A DNA stretch of 55,211 bases from an uncultured Ruthenibacterium sp. (GTDB lineage Bacteria > Bacillota > Clostridia > Oscillospirales > Ruminococcaceae). Position 1 is the stretch's first letter; each line of letters opens with the position of its first letter. Location of the stretch: the NCBI GenBank assembly GCA_910587145.1, contig CAJUMH010000021.1:1-55211 (forward strand). The letters run 5' to 3'. This document shows, one piece after another, positions 27,058 through 36,842 of this stretch. The notes below the pieces were generated by a model. That model was not told the origin of the DNA and did not search any database. It saw only the letters and a program-made list of their open reading frames with translations. Made by a program: the position numbers and the translations under genes.

Positions 27058-28092
27058 ATGAAACGCTTTATCGCCGGAAAAAACGAGGCGGAGGTGCGCC
27101 TGTCCCGGTTTGTAAGCAGCGTCACCGAAGGACTGCCGTCCTCGCTGATGTACAAATCATTTCGCAACCGGCGCATTAAGGTAAACGGAAAAAAAGGCGC
27201 GCCGGACGACCGCCTGTGCGAGGGCGACGTGATCGAGCTGTATCTGAACGATGAGTTCTTTCCCGCGGCAGCCCCGCGGGAAGCTGCGGGAACCTCCCCG
27301 CAGGCGGCTATGCAAACAGCCCGGCAGACGGCTGCAAAAGCAGCTGCGCAGGCGGCCTCACGGCCGCCCCGCAAGAGGATGCCTCCTCCTGCTGTAGTCT
27401 GCGAGGACGATAATATTGCCGTGCTGTATAAGCCTGCGCATCTGCTCTGCCATTCCGACCGCACAGGAGATCCCAGCTTAGTGGAAATGTTTCAGAACAT
27501 GCTTGCCCAGCGGGGCGAATACAACGCGCAGGCCGAGGCCTCGTTTGCTCCCGCGCTGTGCAACCGGCTCGACCGCGGCACCGAGGGTCTGGTACTTGCC
27601 GCCAAAAACTACGCCGCACTGCGCGATATGAACGAGATCATCCGTCTGGGGCTTTTGCAAAAGGAATACTGCTGCATCACCGTCGGCATTCCGCCCAAGG
27701 GCCGCCATACCGCTTATCTGCGTCATACGGAAAAGGGCAACAAAGCCGATGTGCGCGCGACAAACGCGCCGGGATACAAAGAGATTGTCACCGATGTTCA
27801 GATCCTGCAGGCCAAAGGCCCGCTCGCGCTGTGCCGCATCGGGCTCATCACGGGCCGCACGCATCAGATCCGCGCGCATCTGGCCTTTTTGGGGGCTCCG
27901 GTGCTGGGGGATCTCAAATACGGCAACCGCAAATGGAACAAGCGTCTGGGGCGCAAAACTCAGGAGCTGTGCGCCGTATGCGTGCGCTTTGCAAAGATCC
28001 CCGCCGAAAACACGCTTTGCTATCTTTCGGAGCGCACGGTCGCCCTGCAGCATCCCGAAATTGAAAAACGTTTCGCCGCGCTTCGCCTGTAA
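27058..28092 (+). CDS. RluA-family pseudouridine synthase
   Basis: 344-aa RNA-modifying enzyme. An N-terminal S4-like RNA-binding region (about 10-65) is followed by an Ala/Pro-rich linker at 68-112 and the catalytic domain. The catalytic Asp is D172 in CNRLDRGTEGL, and the later GLITGRTHQIRAHL and APVLGDLKYG are family motifs. Target RNA (23S rRNA or tRNA) cannot be told. ATG 27058 follows GGAGAG by 8 bases. The linker is longer than in most RluA/RluC/RluD proteins. Confidence 0.92.
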   Translation: MKRFIAGKNEAEVRLSRFVSSVTEGLPSSLMYKSFRNRRIKVNGKKGAPDDRLCEGDVIELYLNDEFFPAAAPREAAGTSPQAAMQTARQTAAKAAAQAASRPPRKRMPPPAVVCEDDNIAVLYKPAHLLCHSDRTGDPSLVEMFQNMLAQRGEYNAQAEASFAPALCNRLDRGTEGLVLAAKNYAALRDMNEIIRLGLLQKEYCCITVGIPPKGRHTAYLRHTEKGNKADVRATNAPGYKEIVTDVQILQAKGPLALCRIGLITGRTHQIRAHLAFLGAPVLGDLKYGNRKWNKRLGRKTQELCAVCVRFAKIPAENTLCYLSERTVALQHPEIEKRFAALRL

Positions 28093-28109
28093 GCGCGGCG
28101 AAGTTTTTT
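28081..28109 (+). terminator. Terminator overlapping the end of the RluA-family gene
   Basis: CTTCGCC (28081-28087) pairs with GGCGAAG (28097-28103), then TTTTTT. The left arm includes the last codons, so the terminator overlaps the stop codon. Confidence 0.8.
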
Positions 28110-28194
28110 GCAGACGGCAAATCGGGCGCCGGCTATTTTCTGCGCCTGCGCCGGCCCCGCGGGCGCGAGCGCTTTTATTCAAACAGCAGCGCTC

Positions 28195-31100
28195 TTACTC
28201 AAACAGCGAAACCTGGCTCGATTTTGGCAGATCGCCCAGCGCGCCGATCTCTGCCAGCGTATCCATCACCGTGCCGGATACCGTGCCGTATTCAGACTGT
28301 CCCTCATTTTTTGCCGCGCTGCTGATGGCGCTGCACGCGGACTGCAGATCCTCGGCGGAAAGATATTTCTGGCCGTCCAGCGTTGCGCGCTCCAGCGTAT
28401 TGGCCGCGGCGGTACCCACGCCCTTCAGAGCCATAAACGGCAGACGGATCTTTCCGTCCTCGATTATATAAATGCGCGCACGGCTTTTGCCGATGCGGAT
28501 GGGCAAAAATTCGCAGCCGCGCTGCAGGATCTCGTTCACAAGCTGCAGCGATACCAAAATGTCCTCGTCCTTGGCGTTTTTTTCTTCCCTCAGGCGCTGC
28601 GTTACTTCCTTCATATGCCGGCGCGCCACGGCAATGCCGCCCACCGCCGCCTCGTAGTCGATATCGTCGCCCCGCACCGTGAAAAACGTGGCATAAAACG
28701 CCAGCGGATGGTATACCTTGAACCACATCAGCCGGATCGCCGCGATCAGATATGCCACGGCATGCGCCTTGGGGAACATATACTTGATTTTTTTGCAGCT
28801 GTCCAGATACCATTCCGGCACGCCATGGGCACGCAGCATATCCTCTGCGCCCTCGGGGAAGCCGCCCTTCGCCACCTTGCCCTTACGCGTCAGCTCCATG
28901 ATGTTGAACGCCTGCTTCGGTTCCACGCCCTTATGCAGCAGATACGTCATAATGCTGTCGCGCGTGCCGATCACGTCCGAGATCGTGCACACGCCGTCGC
29001 GGATCAGATCCTGCGCGTTGCCGTTCCACACGTCCGTGCCGTGCGAAAGGCCCGAGATCTGGATCAGATCGCCGAAGCTTTTCGGCTGCGCTTCGATGAG
29101 CATATTTCGCACAAAATTGGTGCCAAGCTCCGGGATGCCGAACGTTCCCGTCTGGCTGTCAATCTGCTCCGGCGTTACGCCGAGCGCCTCGGTGGATACC
29201 AGCAGCGAGATCACCTTGGGGTCGTTCATTGGAACGGCGTCCATTTTGATGCCCGTCATATCCTCCAGATATTTATACATCGTGGGGACGTCGTGTCCCA
29301 GCTCGTCCAGCTTTAAAATGGTGTCGTGCAGGTATTTAAACTCGAAATGTGTGGTGATAAGGCCTTTTTCCTTATCGTCTGCCGGGTGCTGGATGGGGGT
29401 AAAATCGTACACATCGTAGCTGTTTGGCACCACCACCATGCCGCCCGGATGCTGGCCCGTGGTGCGCTTTACCCCTACGCAGCCCTGCACCAGGCGATTT
29501 TCCTCGGCGTGGCTGACAATGCGCCCGCGCTCCTCGAGGTATTTTTTGACATAGCCGTATGCCGTTTTATCCTGCAGCTCGGAAAGCGTACCGGCCTTGA
29601 ACACATAATCGTGCCCGAACAGATCCTCGGTATAGCGATGGACGCGGCTCTGCACCTCGCCGGAAAAGTTCAGATCGATATCCGGCTCCTTGTCGCCGTC
29701 AAAGCCAAGAAACGTTTCAAAGGGAATATCGTGCCCGTCTACCAGCAGCCTGTGCCCGCAGCGGGGGCAGTCTTTGTCCGGCAGATCGAAGCCGTCGGCG
29801 ACGGATCCGTCAGTAAAGAATTCGCTCCACTTGCACGCGGGGCATAAATAATGCGGCGGCAGGCTGTTCACCTCGGAGATACCGGAAAAATGCGCCACGG
29901 CCGAAGATCCCACGGACCCGCGCGACCCCACAAGATATCCGTATTCCTCGCTTTTTTGCACCAGCTTCTGCGCAATTACATAAAGCACCGCAAAGCCGTG
30001 CTTGATGATGGAATCCAGCTCGCGCACAAGGCGCTTTTCCACCAGCTCCGGCAGCGGATCGCCATAGCGTTCCCGCGCGGTGCGCATGGTATCCGCGCGC
30101 AGCGATTCATCCGCGCCGTCGATCGTGGGGGTATACAGTCCTTTGGGGATCGCGCGCAGATCGCCGTCGATCATATCCGCAATGCGGTTTGGGTTTGTGA
30201 TCACGATCTCGCGCGCCTTTTCGGGCGGCAGATAGTCAAACTGCGCCAGCATATCGTCCGTGGTGCGAAAGTAGAGCGGCGCCTGATTGTCCGCATCGGA
30301 AAAACCGTTGCCCGCCTGTAGCACCGCACGGTAGATGGCATCCTCCGGCTCCATAAAGTGCACGTCGCCGGTGGCGACCACCATTTTACCCAGTGTCTCG
30401 CCAAGCCGGATGACCGTTCGATTGAATTCCTGGATCCGCTCCATGCTGTCCACTCTGTTTTCGCGCAGCATATACGCGTTGTTGCCCAGAGGCTGCACCT
30501 CAAGATAATCATAGTAGGCGGCAATACCGCACAGCTCTTCAAAGCTGCGGCCCTCCACGATGGCGCGGTACAGCTCGCCCGCCTCACAGGCCGAGCCGAC
30601 AATCAGGCCCTCCCGGTATTGGTTCAAAAGGCTGCGCGGCACGCGCGGCACCTTAAAAAAGTAATCCAGATGCGCCGCCGAAATGATCCGATACAGATTT
30701 TTCAGCCCCACGGCGTTGCGCACCAGCAGGATCATGTGATAATTCTTTTTGGCAAGCTCACGGGCGCCGCCAAGGCCCGTATTAACGTTTTCAAGCTCCG
30801 TTACGCCGCGCAGATTAAGATCCTCGAGCATTTTTACAAAGATCTGCGCCAGCGCGCGCGCGTCGTCGCAGGCCCGATGATGCTGAAAGGGCGGAATTTC
30901 CAGATGTTTTCCGATGGTATCCAGCTTATAGTTGCGCAGCCCCAAATACAATGCCTGCGCCAAGGGGAGCGTATCCAGATACGCGTTTTGAAACGGCACG
31001 CCAAAGCGCTGTGCGCCGGCCTTTAAAAAGCGCACGTCAAAGCCGTGCGCATTGTGCGCAACCAGAACGCGGCCGTCTGCAAAGCGCAGAAAATCGCGCA

Positions 31101-32529
31101 GGGCCTCTTTTGGCCCCGGCGCGCCGGACACCATCTCGTCAGTGATATTGGTAATTTTTGTGATCTCGGCCGGGATATGGCAGCCGGGATCCACAAAGGT
31201 ATTATAGCTCTCTGTGATCTCGCCGTTTTCCACGATCACCGCGCCGATCTCGATGATGGCGCAGTCCGTGGGCGAAAGGCCGGTCGTCTCCAGATCGAAC
31301 ACCACGAACGAACCGCTGAGGGGCCCCTTCGCCGCGCCGTATACCACGGGGATCATATCGTCCACAAAGTAGGCTTCCACCCCATAGATCAACTTGAAAT
31401 CCGGATCTTTTTTGTGGATCGCATCCACTGCCAGCATCGCCGGCGGAAAGCCCTGCACCACGCCGTGATCGGTGATCGCAACGGCGCGGTGCCCCATGCG
31501 GTGCGCGGTGTTCACAACCTCCGCCGGGTCGCAGAAGCCGTCCATACTGCTTTTTTTGGTGTGCAGATGCAGCTCAACACGCTTTTCGGGCGCGTTATCC
31601 GTGCGTTTTTTGCGCGTTGCCTTCATCATATCGCGCGGATTGATCACGTAATCGTGGTCGAACCGGTCGAAGGCGCAGTTGCCCTTCAGGATCACCGTAT
31701 CGCCAACGGCAAGCTGCTCCCATTTTTCGCAGCTTTCGCCCTCCTGCGGAAAGATTTTTAAATTGACCGAGCCGGTGTAATCCGTGATGGAGATCGTGTA
31801 GATCTTGCGGCGGGTGCCCCGCAGATCCTTTGCGAACACATCGCCCCAGACGGTTACTTTATCTGTATCCGCGCCCAGCTCGCGCAGCGGCGTCAGTTCC
31901 TTGGGCTGGAATGCCTTGCCCGTCACCAGCCGGACGGTGGACTGTTCCAGCGCGAGGCCCGGGATCTCGACAGATCCCTTTACGCTGTTTTCCCGAAACA
32001 CGCGGGGCGCAGGCGGCGCCTTTTCCTGGATATGCCGCTCCACCTCTGCGGCGTCAACGGTGGCTTCACACTGCAGCGTTACACGCGGGCGCACGCCGGT
32101 ACACAGGCCGATGCGCGCCTCGAGCCGCCCGGCAAAATCCATTTGTGTGAGCAAAAGCGCGCCGTGGTACACGCAAACTGTGACCTGCTCGCCCTCTACC
32201 TGTGCCTGTGCACCCGAAAGATATCCGTTCACGGGCAGGCCTTCCTCCCGCAGCTCCCGGGCCAGCGCCAGCACCGCCTCCGGTGTCAGGCATGTATACG
32301 AAAACAGGCCCTGCAATTGGAGTGCAAAGCCGGGAAACAGCGGCCCCAGCGACGCCGCAAGACGTCCGCGTACCTCTGTGGGAACATAATTTGCGGTGCG
32401 AAAGATCACGGTCACCGTCATCTTTTTGCGGTCGGCGGCAACACGCTCCACAACCGCGCTGCCGAAGCTCGCCATAAAATCCGCGTCTGCCGTAAACTGC
32501 GGCCAAAGCTGTGTTAATAACGGCTTCAT
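28195..32529 (-). CDS. polC: DNA polymerase III alpha subunit, PolC type
   Basis: 1444-aa replicative polymerase of low-GC Gram-positives, with built-in proofreading. In order: N-terminal domain, OB fold (about 222-300, KVTVWGDVF...YTGSVNLKIF), first part of the PHP domain (RVELHLHTKKSSMDG near 318-331), inserted DEDDh 3'-5' exonuclease (VVFDLETTGL, D412/E414), rest of PHP, then the C-family polymerase with GSRGSVGSSAVAH and DKEPDIDLNFSGE carrying catalytic aspartates. The ATG overlaps the ispG stop (ATGA). A 34-codon in-frame upstream extension lies inside ispG and is rejected. Last gene of the pyrH-polC operon. Confidence 0.97.
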   Translation of the reverse strand: MKPLLTQLWPQFTADADFMASFGSAVVERVAADRKKMTVTVIFRTANYVPTEVRGRLAASLGPLFPGFALQLQGLFSYTCLTPEAVLALARELREEGLPVNGYLSGAQAQVEGEQVTVCVYHGALLLTQMDFAGRLEARIGLCTGVRPRVTLQCEATVDAAEVERHIQEKAPPAPRVFRENSVKGSVEIPGLALEQSTVRLVTGKAFQPKELTPLRELGADTDKVTVWGDVFAKDLRGTRRKIYTISITDYTGSVNLKIFPQEGESCEKWEQLAVGDTVILKGNCAFDRFDHDYVINPRDMMKATRKKRTDNAPEKRVELHLHTKKSSMDGFCDPAEVVNTAHRMGHRAVAITDHGVVQGFPPAMLAVDAIHKKDPDFKLIYGVEAYFVDDMIPVVYGAAKGPLSGSFVVFDLETTGLSPTDCAIIEIGAVIVENGEITESYNTFVDPGCHIPAEITKITNITDEMVSGAPGPKEALRDFLRFADGRVLVAHNAHGFDVRFLKAGAQRFGVPFQNAYLDTLPLAQALYLGLRNYKLDTIGKHLEIPPFQHHRACDDARALAQIFVKMLEDLNLRGVTELENVNTGLGGARELAKKNYHMILLVRNAVGLKNLYRIISAAHLDYFFKVPRVPRSLLNQYREGLIVGSACEAGELYRAIVEGRSFEELCGIAAYYDYLEVQPLGNNAYMLRENRVDSMERIQEFNRTVIRLGETLGKMVVATGDVHFMEPEDAIYRAVLQAGNGFSDADNQAPLYFRTTDDMLAQFDYLPPEKAREIVITNPNRIADMIDGDLRAIPKGLYTPTIDGADESLRADTMRTARERYGDPLPELVEKRLVRELDSIIKHGFAVLYVIAQKLVQKSEEYGYLVGSRGSVGSSAVAHFSGISEVNSLPPHYLCPACKWSEFFTDGSVADGFDLPDKDCPRCGHRLLVDGHDIPFETFLGFDGDKEPDIDLNFSGEVQSRVHRYTEDLFGHDYVFKAGTLSELQDKTAYGYVKKYLEERGRIVSHAEENRLVQGCVGVKRTTGQHPGGMVVVPNSYDVYDFTPIQHPADDKEKGLITTHFEFKYLHDTILKLDELGHDVPTMYKYLEDMTGIKMDAVPMNDPKVISLLVSTEALGVTPEQIDSQTGTFGIPELGTNFVRNMLIEAQPKSFGDLIQISGLSHGTDVWNGNAQDLIRDGVCTISDVIGTRDSIMTYLLHKGVEPKQAFNIMELTRKGKVAKGGFPEGAEDMLRAHGVPEWYLDSCKKIKYMFPKAHAVAYLIAAIRLMWFKVYHPLAFYATFFTVRGDDIDYEAAVGGIAVARRHMKEVTQRLREEKNAKDEDILVSLQLVNEILQRGCEFLPIRIGKSRARIYIIEDGKIRLPFMALKGVGTAAANTLERATLDGQKYLSAEDLQSACSAISSAAKNEGQSEYGTVSGTVMDTLAEIGALGDLPKSSQVSLFE

Positions 32530-33584
32530 CGTTCGGACGCCACCAGCCGCTGCACCTCGGCGCACAGCGCATCCACATAATCCCCCTCGATCCGGCGCAC
32601 CTGTTTTCCCTTGATGAACAGCATTGCACAATCCTTTCCGCCGGCGATGCCGACATCCGCATCCCGCGCCTCGCCAGGCCCGTTTACCACACAGCCCATC
32701 ACGGCTACCCGGATGGGCTTTTCGCAGCCGCGCAGACGCTCCTCTACCTCGGCTGCGATCTGCGCAACCTGGATGTTGGTACGCCCGCAGGTGGGGCAGC
32801 TGATCACCTCCGGCCCGGGCACCAAATGGCCCGCGGCGCGCAGAATATCAAAGCCCGCGCGGATCTCTTTCTCGGGCTCGTCCGTTAAGGAAACGCGGAT
32901 GGTATCGCCGATACCCTCCAAGAGCAGCGTCCCGATGCCCATTGCCGATTTGATGAGGCCCATGCGGTATGTACCCGCCTCGGTAACACCGACATGCAGG
33001 GGATAATCGCACCGTTCGCTCAGCAGGCGGTACGCGGCCACCACAACGGGAACATTTGAGGATTTGATCGAAATGACGATATCGTTAAAATCATGCTTTT
33101 CCAGCAGCGCTGCATGATACATCGCGCTTTCTACCAGCGCCTCGGGGGTAACGCCGCCATGTTTGGCCAGAATTTCTTTTTCCATGCTGCCGCCGTTCAC
33201 GCCGATGCGGATGGGTACGCCGTGCGCGCGGCACGAGCGCGCCACCTCGGCCACGCGCTCGTCTGCGCCGATGTTGCCGGGATTGAGGCGAATTTTGTCG
33301 GCGCCGGCCTCCACACAGGCCAGCGCCGCCCGGTGATCAAAATGGATATCCGCCACCACAGGCATTGCAACGGCCTTTTTTAACGCCGTTACCACGCGCG
33401 CGTCCGCCGCACTTGGCACCGTAACCCGAATAATCTGGCAGCCCTCGGCCTCCAGCCGCTTCGCCTGAGCCACGTTGCCCTCAAGATCCCCAATGGGCAC
33501 ATTCAGCATACTCTGTACGGCGATGGGTGCGTTTCCGCCGATGGATACCCCGCCGATTTTTACCGTGCGCGTTTTCTTTCGCAT
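32526..33584 (-). CDS. ispG: 4-hydroxy-3-methylbut-2-enyl-diphosphate synthase
   Basis: 352-aa iron-sulfur enzyme of the MEP isoprenoid pathway. TIM-barrel part with VADIHFDHR and DKIRLNPGNIG, then the [4Fe-4S] region with CPTCGRTN and VMGCVVNGPGE, the three conserved cysteines and the Glu ligand area. ATG 33584 follows GGGGGAG by 5 bases. Dxr, another MEP enzyme, is two genes upstream, so two steps of the pathway share this operon. Confidence 0.97.
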   Translation of the reverse strand: MRKKTRTVKIGGVSIGGNAPIAVQSMLNVPIGDLEGNVAQAKRLEAEGCQIIRVTVPSAADARVVTALKKAVAMPVVADIHFDHRAALACVEAGADKIRLNPGNIGADERVAEVARSCRAHGVPIRIGVNGGSMEKEILAKHGGVTPEALVESAMYHAALLEKHDFNDIVISIKSSNVPVVVAAYRLLSERCDYPLHVGVTEAGTYRMGLIKSAMGIGTLLLEGIGDTIRVSLTDEPEKEIRAGFDILRAAGHLVPGPEVISCPTCGRTNIQVAQIAAEVEERLRGCEKPIRVAVMGCVVNGPGEARDADVGIAGGKDCAMLFIKGKQVRRIEGDYVDALCAEVQRLVASER

Positions 33585-33644
33585 AAGCTCTCCCCCGCCC
33601 AATAGGCTGTTCCCACAAAAAACAGGTTGTATTCCCGCAGCCCT

Positions 33645-34697
33645 TTATGAAATCAATTTGGTAATATCGTTGAACGTTGCAAAAACCATCAGGCCGATCA
33701 GCAGCACAAAGCCCGCGGCATTGACGGCAATCTCGTATTTTTGGCTGATTGGCCTGCGGCGGATCGCCTCGATCACCAAAAACAGCAGTCGCCCGCCGTC
33801 CAGCGCGGGGATCGGCAGCAAATTGAATACGCCCAGATTGATGGTGATGAGCGCGAGCAGCATGAGCAGCGAAGAGATCCCCGCGCTGGACGCCTCGCTG
33901 ATAGCGGAAACGATCCCCACCGGGCCGGACAGATTATTGACGGCAATGCGTCCCGTAATCAGATCCGTCAGGCTCAGGATCACCATGCGTCCCAAAGAAA
34001 GCGTCCAGTTCCCCGCCTCGCGCAGCACGCCGATCACCGTCTTTTTTTCGCCAAGGATCACAAAATCAATCACCATCTGGCTGACGCCGTCCTGTTCGTA
34101 GGTATCGAACGTCACGTCGTTCAGCTGTACCCTTTGGCCGTTGCGCAGCACGGTAAAATCGGCCTTTCCCTGCTGTGTGCGCGCAAATTCGTAGACAATG
34201 TCGTTTGCGACAAAACATCGCCGCCCATTGACGGCGACGATCGTATCCCCCTCGCGCAAACCGGTTTGCTGCGTGGAGGCGCCCTCGTAAAATTGCAGCA
34301 CCGTGCGCGTGCTGACAAGCTCCTGCGAACACACCACGCACAGCAGCACCACAAAGCCGAGCAGCAGGTTCATCACCGCGCCGGCCACCGTAACAAGGAT
34401 GCGGCTGCCCACCGGCGCCTTTGTAAACGAGCCGGGCCGGTCGCTCTCCTCATCCTCACCCTCCATGCTGACAAAGCCTCCCACCGGCAGCAGACGCAGC
34501 GCGTATTTGGTTTCGCCGCGCGTGCGGCTGAAGATCGTTGGCCCCATGCCCAGCGCAAATTCGTTTACCTTGATGCCGCTGAATTTTGCCGTAAGAAAAT
34601 GCCCCAGCTCGTGGATAAAGATCACAAGCCCAAACACAAAAACAGACGCCACAACTGTCAGCAGCATCGATCCGATCCCGCTTAAAAATGCCGTCAT
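33645..34697 (-). CDS. rseP: Site-2 intramembrane zinc protease
   Basis: 350-aa M50 protease (RseP/RasP) that cuts anti-sigma factors and leftover signal peptides within the membrane. HELGH at 29-33 in the first membrane helix and NLLPIPALDGG near residue 290 are the zinc motifs; a PDZ domain lies at about 130-220 (GLREGDTIVAVNGR). Four membrane segments. ATG 34697 follows AGGTGATAGC. Sits between dxr and ispG, the usual place in Firmicutes. Confidence 0.95.
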   Translation of the reverse strand: MTAFLSGIGSMLLTVVASVFVFGLVIFIHELGHFLTAKFSGIKVNEFALGMGPTIFSRTRGETKYALRLLPVGGFVSMEGEDEESDRPGSFTKAPVGSRILVTVAGAVMNLLLGFVVLLCVVCSQELVSTRTVLQFYEGASTQQTGLREGDTIVAVNGRRCFVANDIVYEFARTQQGKADFTVLRNGQRVQLNDVTFDTYEQDGVSQMVIDFVILGEKKTVIGVLREAGNWTLSLGRMVILSLTDLITGRIAVNNLSGPVGIVSAISEASSAGISSLLMLLALITINLGVFNLLPIPALDGGRLLFLVIEAIRRRPISQKYEIAVNAAGFVLLIGLMVFATFNDITKLIS

Positions 34698-34790
34698 GCT
34701 ATCACCTGCCCTTGTCTGATCCTTCTTGCGGCATTGAAAGCCCGGCCTCCCCGCACGGAGCGTTTCAAAAAATGCCGCAAAATGTTGCTT

Positions 34791-35945
34791 TTACAAATGC
34801 TCTAAAACATATGCGCGCGCCGCCGCATCGCATGCATAGACGTCCTCCAGCGTATAGGAGCCGCCGAAGGAATCGCTTTCCACCGCGCCCTCTACCAGTT
34901 CGCCGATCTTCAGGAACGGGATCCGATCCTCCAAAAACAGGCGCACGGCCTCCTCGTTTGCGCCATTTGCCGCGCAGGGCGCAAGCCCCCCCATGCCAAT
35001 GGCTTTTTTGCAGGCGGCAAGGCAGCGGAACGTTTCTTCATCAGCCGTATCAAAGGTGAGGGTGCGCAGCGTGGTAAAATCCAGCTCCGGCGCGCAGCCC
35101 GGCACGCGGTGCGGCCAGGTAAGCGCATATTGAATGGGGATGCGCATATCCGGCACACCCAGCTGTGCCAGAACGGAATGGTCGCTGAACTGCACCATGG
35201 AATGGATCACGCTCTGCCGCTGCACCACGATCTGGATCTGTTTTGCCGGCAGGCCGAACAGCCATACCGCCTCAATCAGCTCCAGCCCCTTGTTCATCAG
35301 TGTAGCGGAATCAATGGTAATTTTACTTCCCATGCTCCAGTTCGGGTGCCGCAGCGCATCCTTTTTTGTTACACCGGCAAGCTCTGCGCGTGTTTTGCCA
35401 AAAAAGGGCCCGCCGGAGGCAGTCAGCAATATTTTTTGCAGGCTTTTTGCCGCGTATGCATCCTGCAGGCATTGAAAGATCGCCGAATGCTCGCTGTCTA
35501 CGGGCAGCAGCTTCACACCGTGCCGCCGCACGGCCTCCATCACCAGGCTCCCGCCCGTGACCAGGCTCTCTTTGTTGGCCAGCGCAACATCGTGCCCACT
35601 CTCGATGGCCGCCAGCGTTGCGGCAAGGCCGGCGATGCCCACCACGGCGTTCAGCACGATATCCGCGCCCTGCGTCGACGCAAGCTCCCGAAGCCCCTCC
35701 CTGCCGCGCAGCAAAACGGGCGCGCAGGGCATGCCCTGCAGCGTGCGCGCCAGCTGCTCCGCCGCCGCCTCGTCCACAAGCGCAACGGCGCGCGGGTGAA
35801 ATTCTTCGATCTGCCGTGCCAGAAGCGCCGCGTTGGAATGCGCCGCAAGGCCGAAAACCCCATACCCCTGTGCGCGGATCACGTCCAGGCTCTGCGTGCC
35901 GATGGAGCCGGTGGAACCCAAAACCGTAACCTGTTTTGTCTTCAT
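34791..35945 (-). CDS. dxr: 1-deoxy-D-xylulose 5-phosphate reductoisomerase
   Basis: 384-aa NADPH enzyme making 2-C-methyl-D-erythritol 4-phosphate, the committed MEP step. NADPH loop GSTGSIG at 9-15, ALANKESLV, the metal/substrate motif VDSEHSAIFQCL, and the TASGGPF and HPNWSMGSKITIDSATLMNKGLE region. Normal length. Seven bases separate it from the cdsA stop. Confidence 0.97.
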   Translation of the reverse strand: MKTKQVTVLGSTGSIGTQSLDVIRAQGYGVFGLAAHSNAALLARQIEEFHPRAVALVDEAAAEQLARTLQGMPCAPVLLRGREGLRELASTQGADIVLNAVVGIAGLAATLAAIESGHDVALANKESLVTGGSLVMEAVRRHGVKLLPVDSEHSAIFQCLQDAYAAKSLQKILLTASGGPFFGKTRAELAGVTKKDALRHPNWSMGSKITIDSATLMNKGLELIEAVWLFGLPAKQIQIVVQRQSVIHSMVQFSDHSVLAQLGVPDMRIPIQYALTWPHRVPGCAPELDFTTLRTLTFDTADEETFRCLAACKKAIGMGGLAPCAANGANEEAVRLFLEDRIPFLKIGELVEGAVESDSFGGSYTLEDVYACDAAARAYVLEHL

Positions 35946-35952
35946 AAGCGCC

Positions 35953-36822
35953 TCATACTCCCGTATAGCGGTAAAACACGGCCGTCACAACCATGGCTAC
36001 CAGCGGCGCAATAAAGATCACACTGTCGAAGCGATCCATAATGCCGCCGTGGCCCGGAAAGATCGTACCGTAATCCTTGATGCCGCACTGGCGTTTTACC
36101 ACAGAGGCAAACAGATCGCCCACAATCCCCAGCACGGAGCCCACCCCCGCCAGCAGCACGATCACAGCGTAAAACTGCAGCCCGGCCGAATGCAGCCGCA
36201 CGCCCTCCAGCTGACCGTGCAGCGCCGTATAGCAGAGCGTTACCAGCACGCCGAGCAGCATGCTGCCCAGAACGCCGCCGATCGCGCCCTCCACTGTTTT
36301 ATTGGGGCTTACCACAGGCGCAAACTTGTGTTTTCCGAACGCGCGCCCCGCAAAATAGGCGGCGCTGTCTCCGCCCCAGGCAAACCCAAGCGCCAGAAAA
36401 ATAAAATAGAGCGCATCATAGCCGTAGATCTCGCGCGGCAGCAGCTGCTTAAGATAAATAAACGAATAAAAACAGAACAGAATAATGCACGCATACAGCA
36501 CCATCCCGCCCAGCTTTGCAAACTCGATGCTTTTGGAGTGCCGGATCACGCAGACGGCCAGATAGAGTGCAAACAGATAGGAAAACGGCAAAAGCATCAC
36601 CCGCACTTTGCCAAGATCGCTGAACATCACCAAAAGCGTATACGGAACAAAGCCCCAGTACAGGCAGGCTGTTTTTTCCAGCTGAAATGCCCGGAACACC
36701 TCGTGGATTGCAAGCAGGCAGATCGCCGCGATGGCAATGTTGAATACAAATGTATCAAACAGCGCCATAACCGCAAACAGCACCACAAGACCGACCGCGG
36801 AGGTTATGATCCTTGTTTTCAT
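35953..36822 (-). CDS. cdsA: Phosphatidate cytidylyltransferase
   Basis: 289-aa membrane enzyme making CDP-diacylglycerol from phosphatidate and CTP. Eight or so hydrophobic helices and the C-terminal family signature SVVKRQCGIKDYG followed by FPGHGGIMDRFDS. ATG 36822 follows AAGGGAG by 8 bases; an upstream extension runs into uppS and is rejected. Its product feeds the phosphatidyltransferase encoded at 7664-8245. Confidence 0.95.
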   Translation of the reverse strand: MKTRIITSAVGLVVLFAVMALFDTFVFNIAIAAICLLAIHEVFRAFQLEKTACLYWGFVPYTLLVMFSDLGKVRVMLLPFSYLFALYLAVCVIRHSKSIEFAKLGGMVLYACIILFCFYSFIYLKQLLPREIYGYDALYFIFLALGFAWGGDSAAYFAGRAFGKHKFAPVVSPNKTVEGAIGGVLGSMLLGVLVTLCYTALHGQLEGVRLHSAGLQFYAVIVLLAGVGSVLGIVGDLFASVVKRQCGIKDYGTIFPGHGGIMDRFDSVIFIAPLVAMVVTAVFYRYTGV

Positions 36823-36842
36823 AAAAGCATCTCCCTTCGCAC

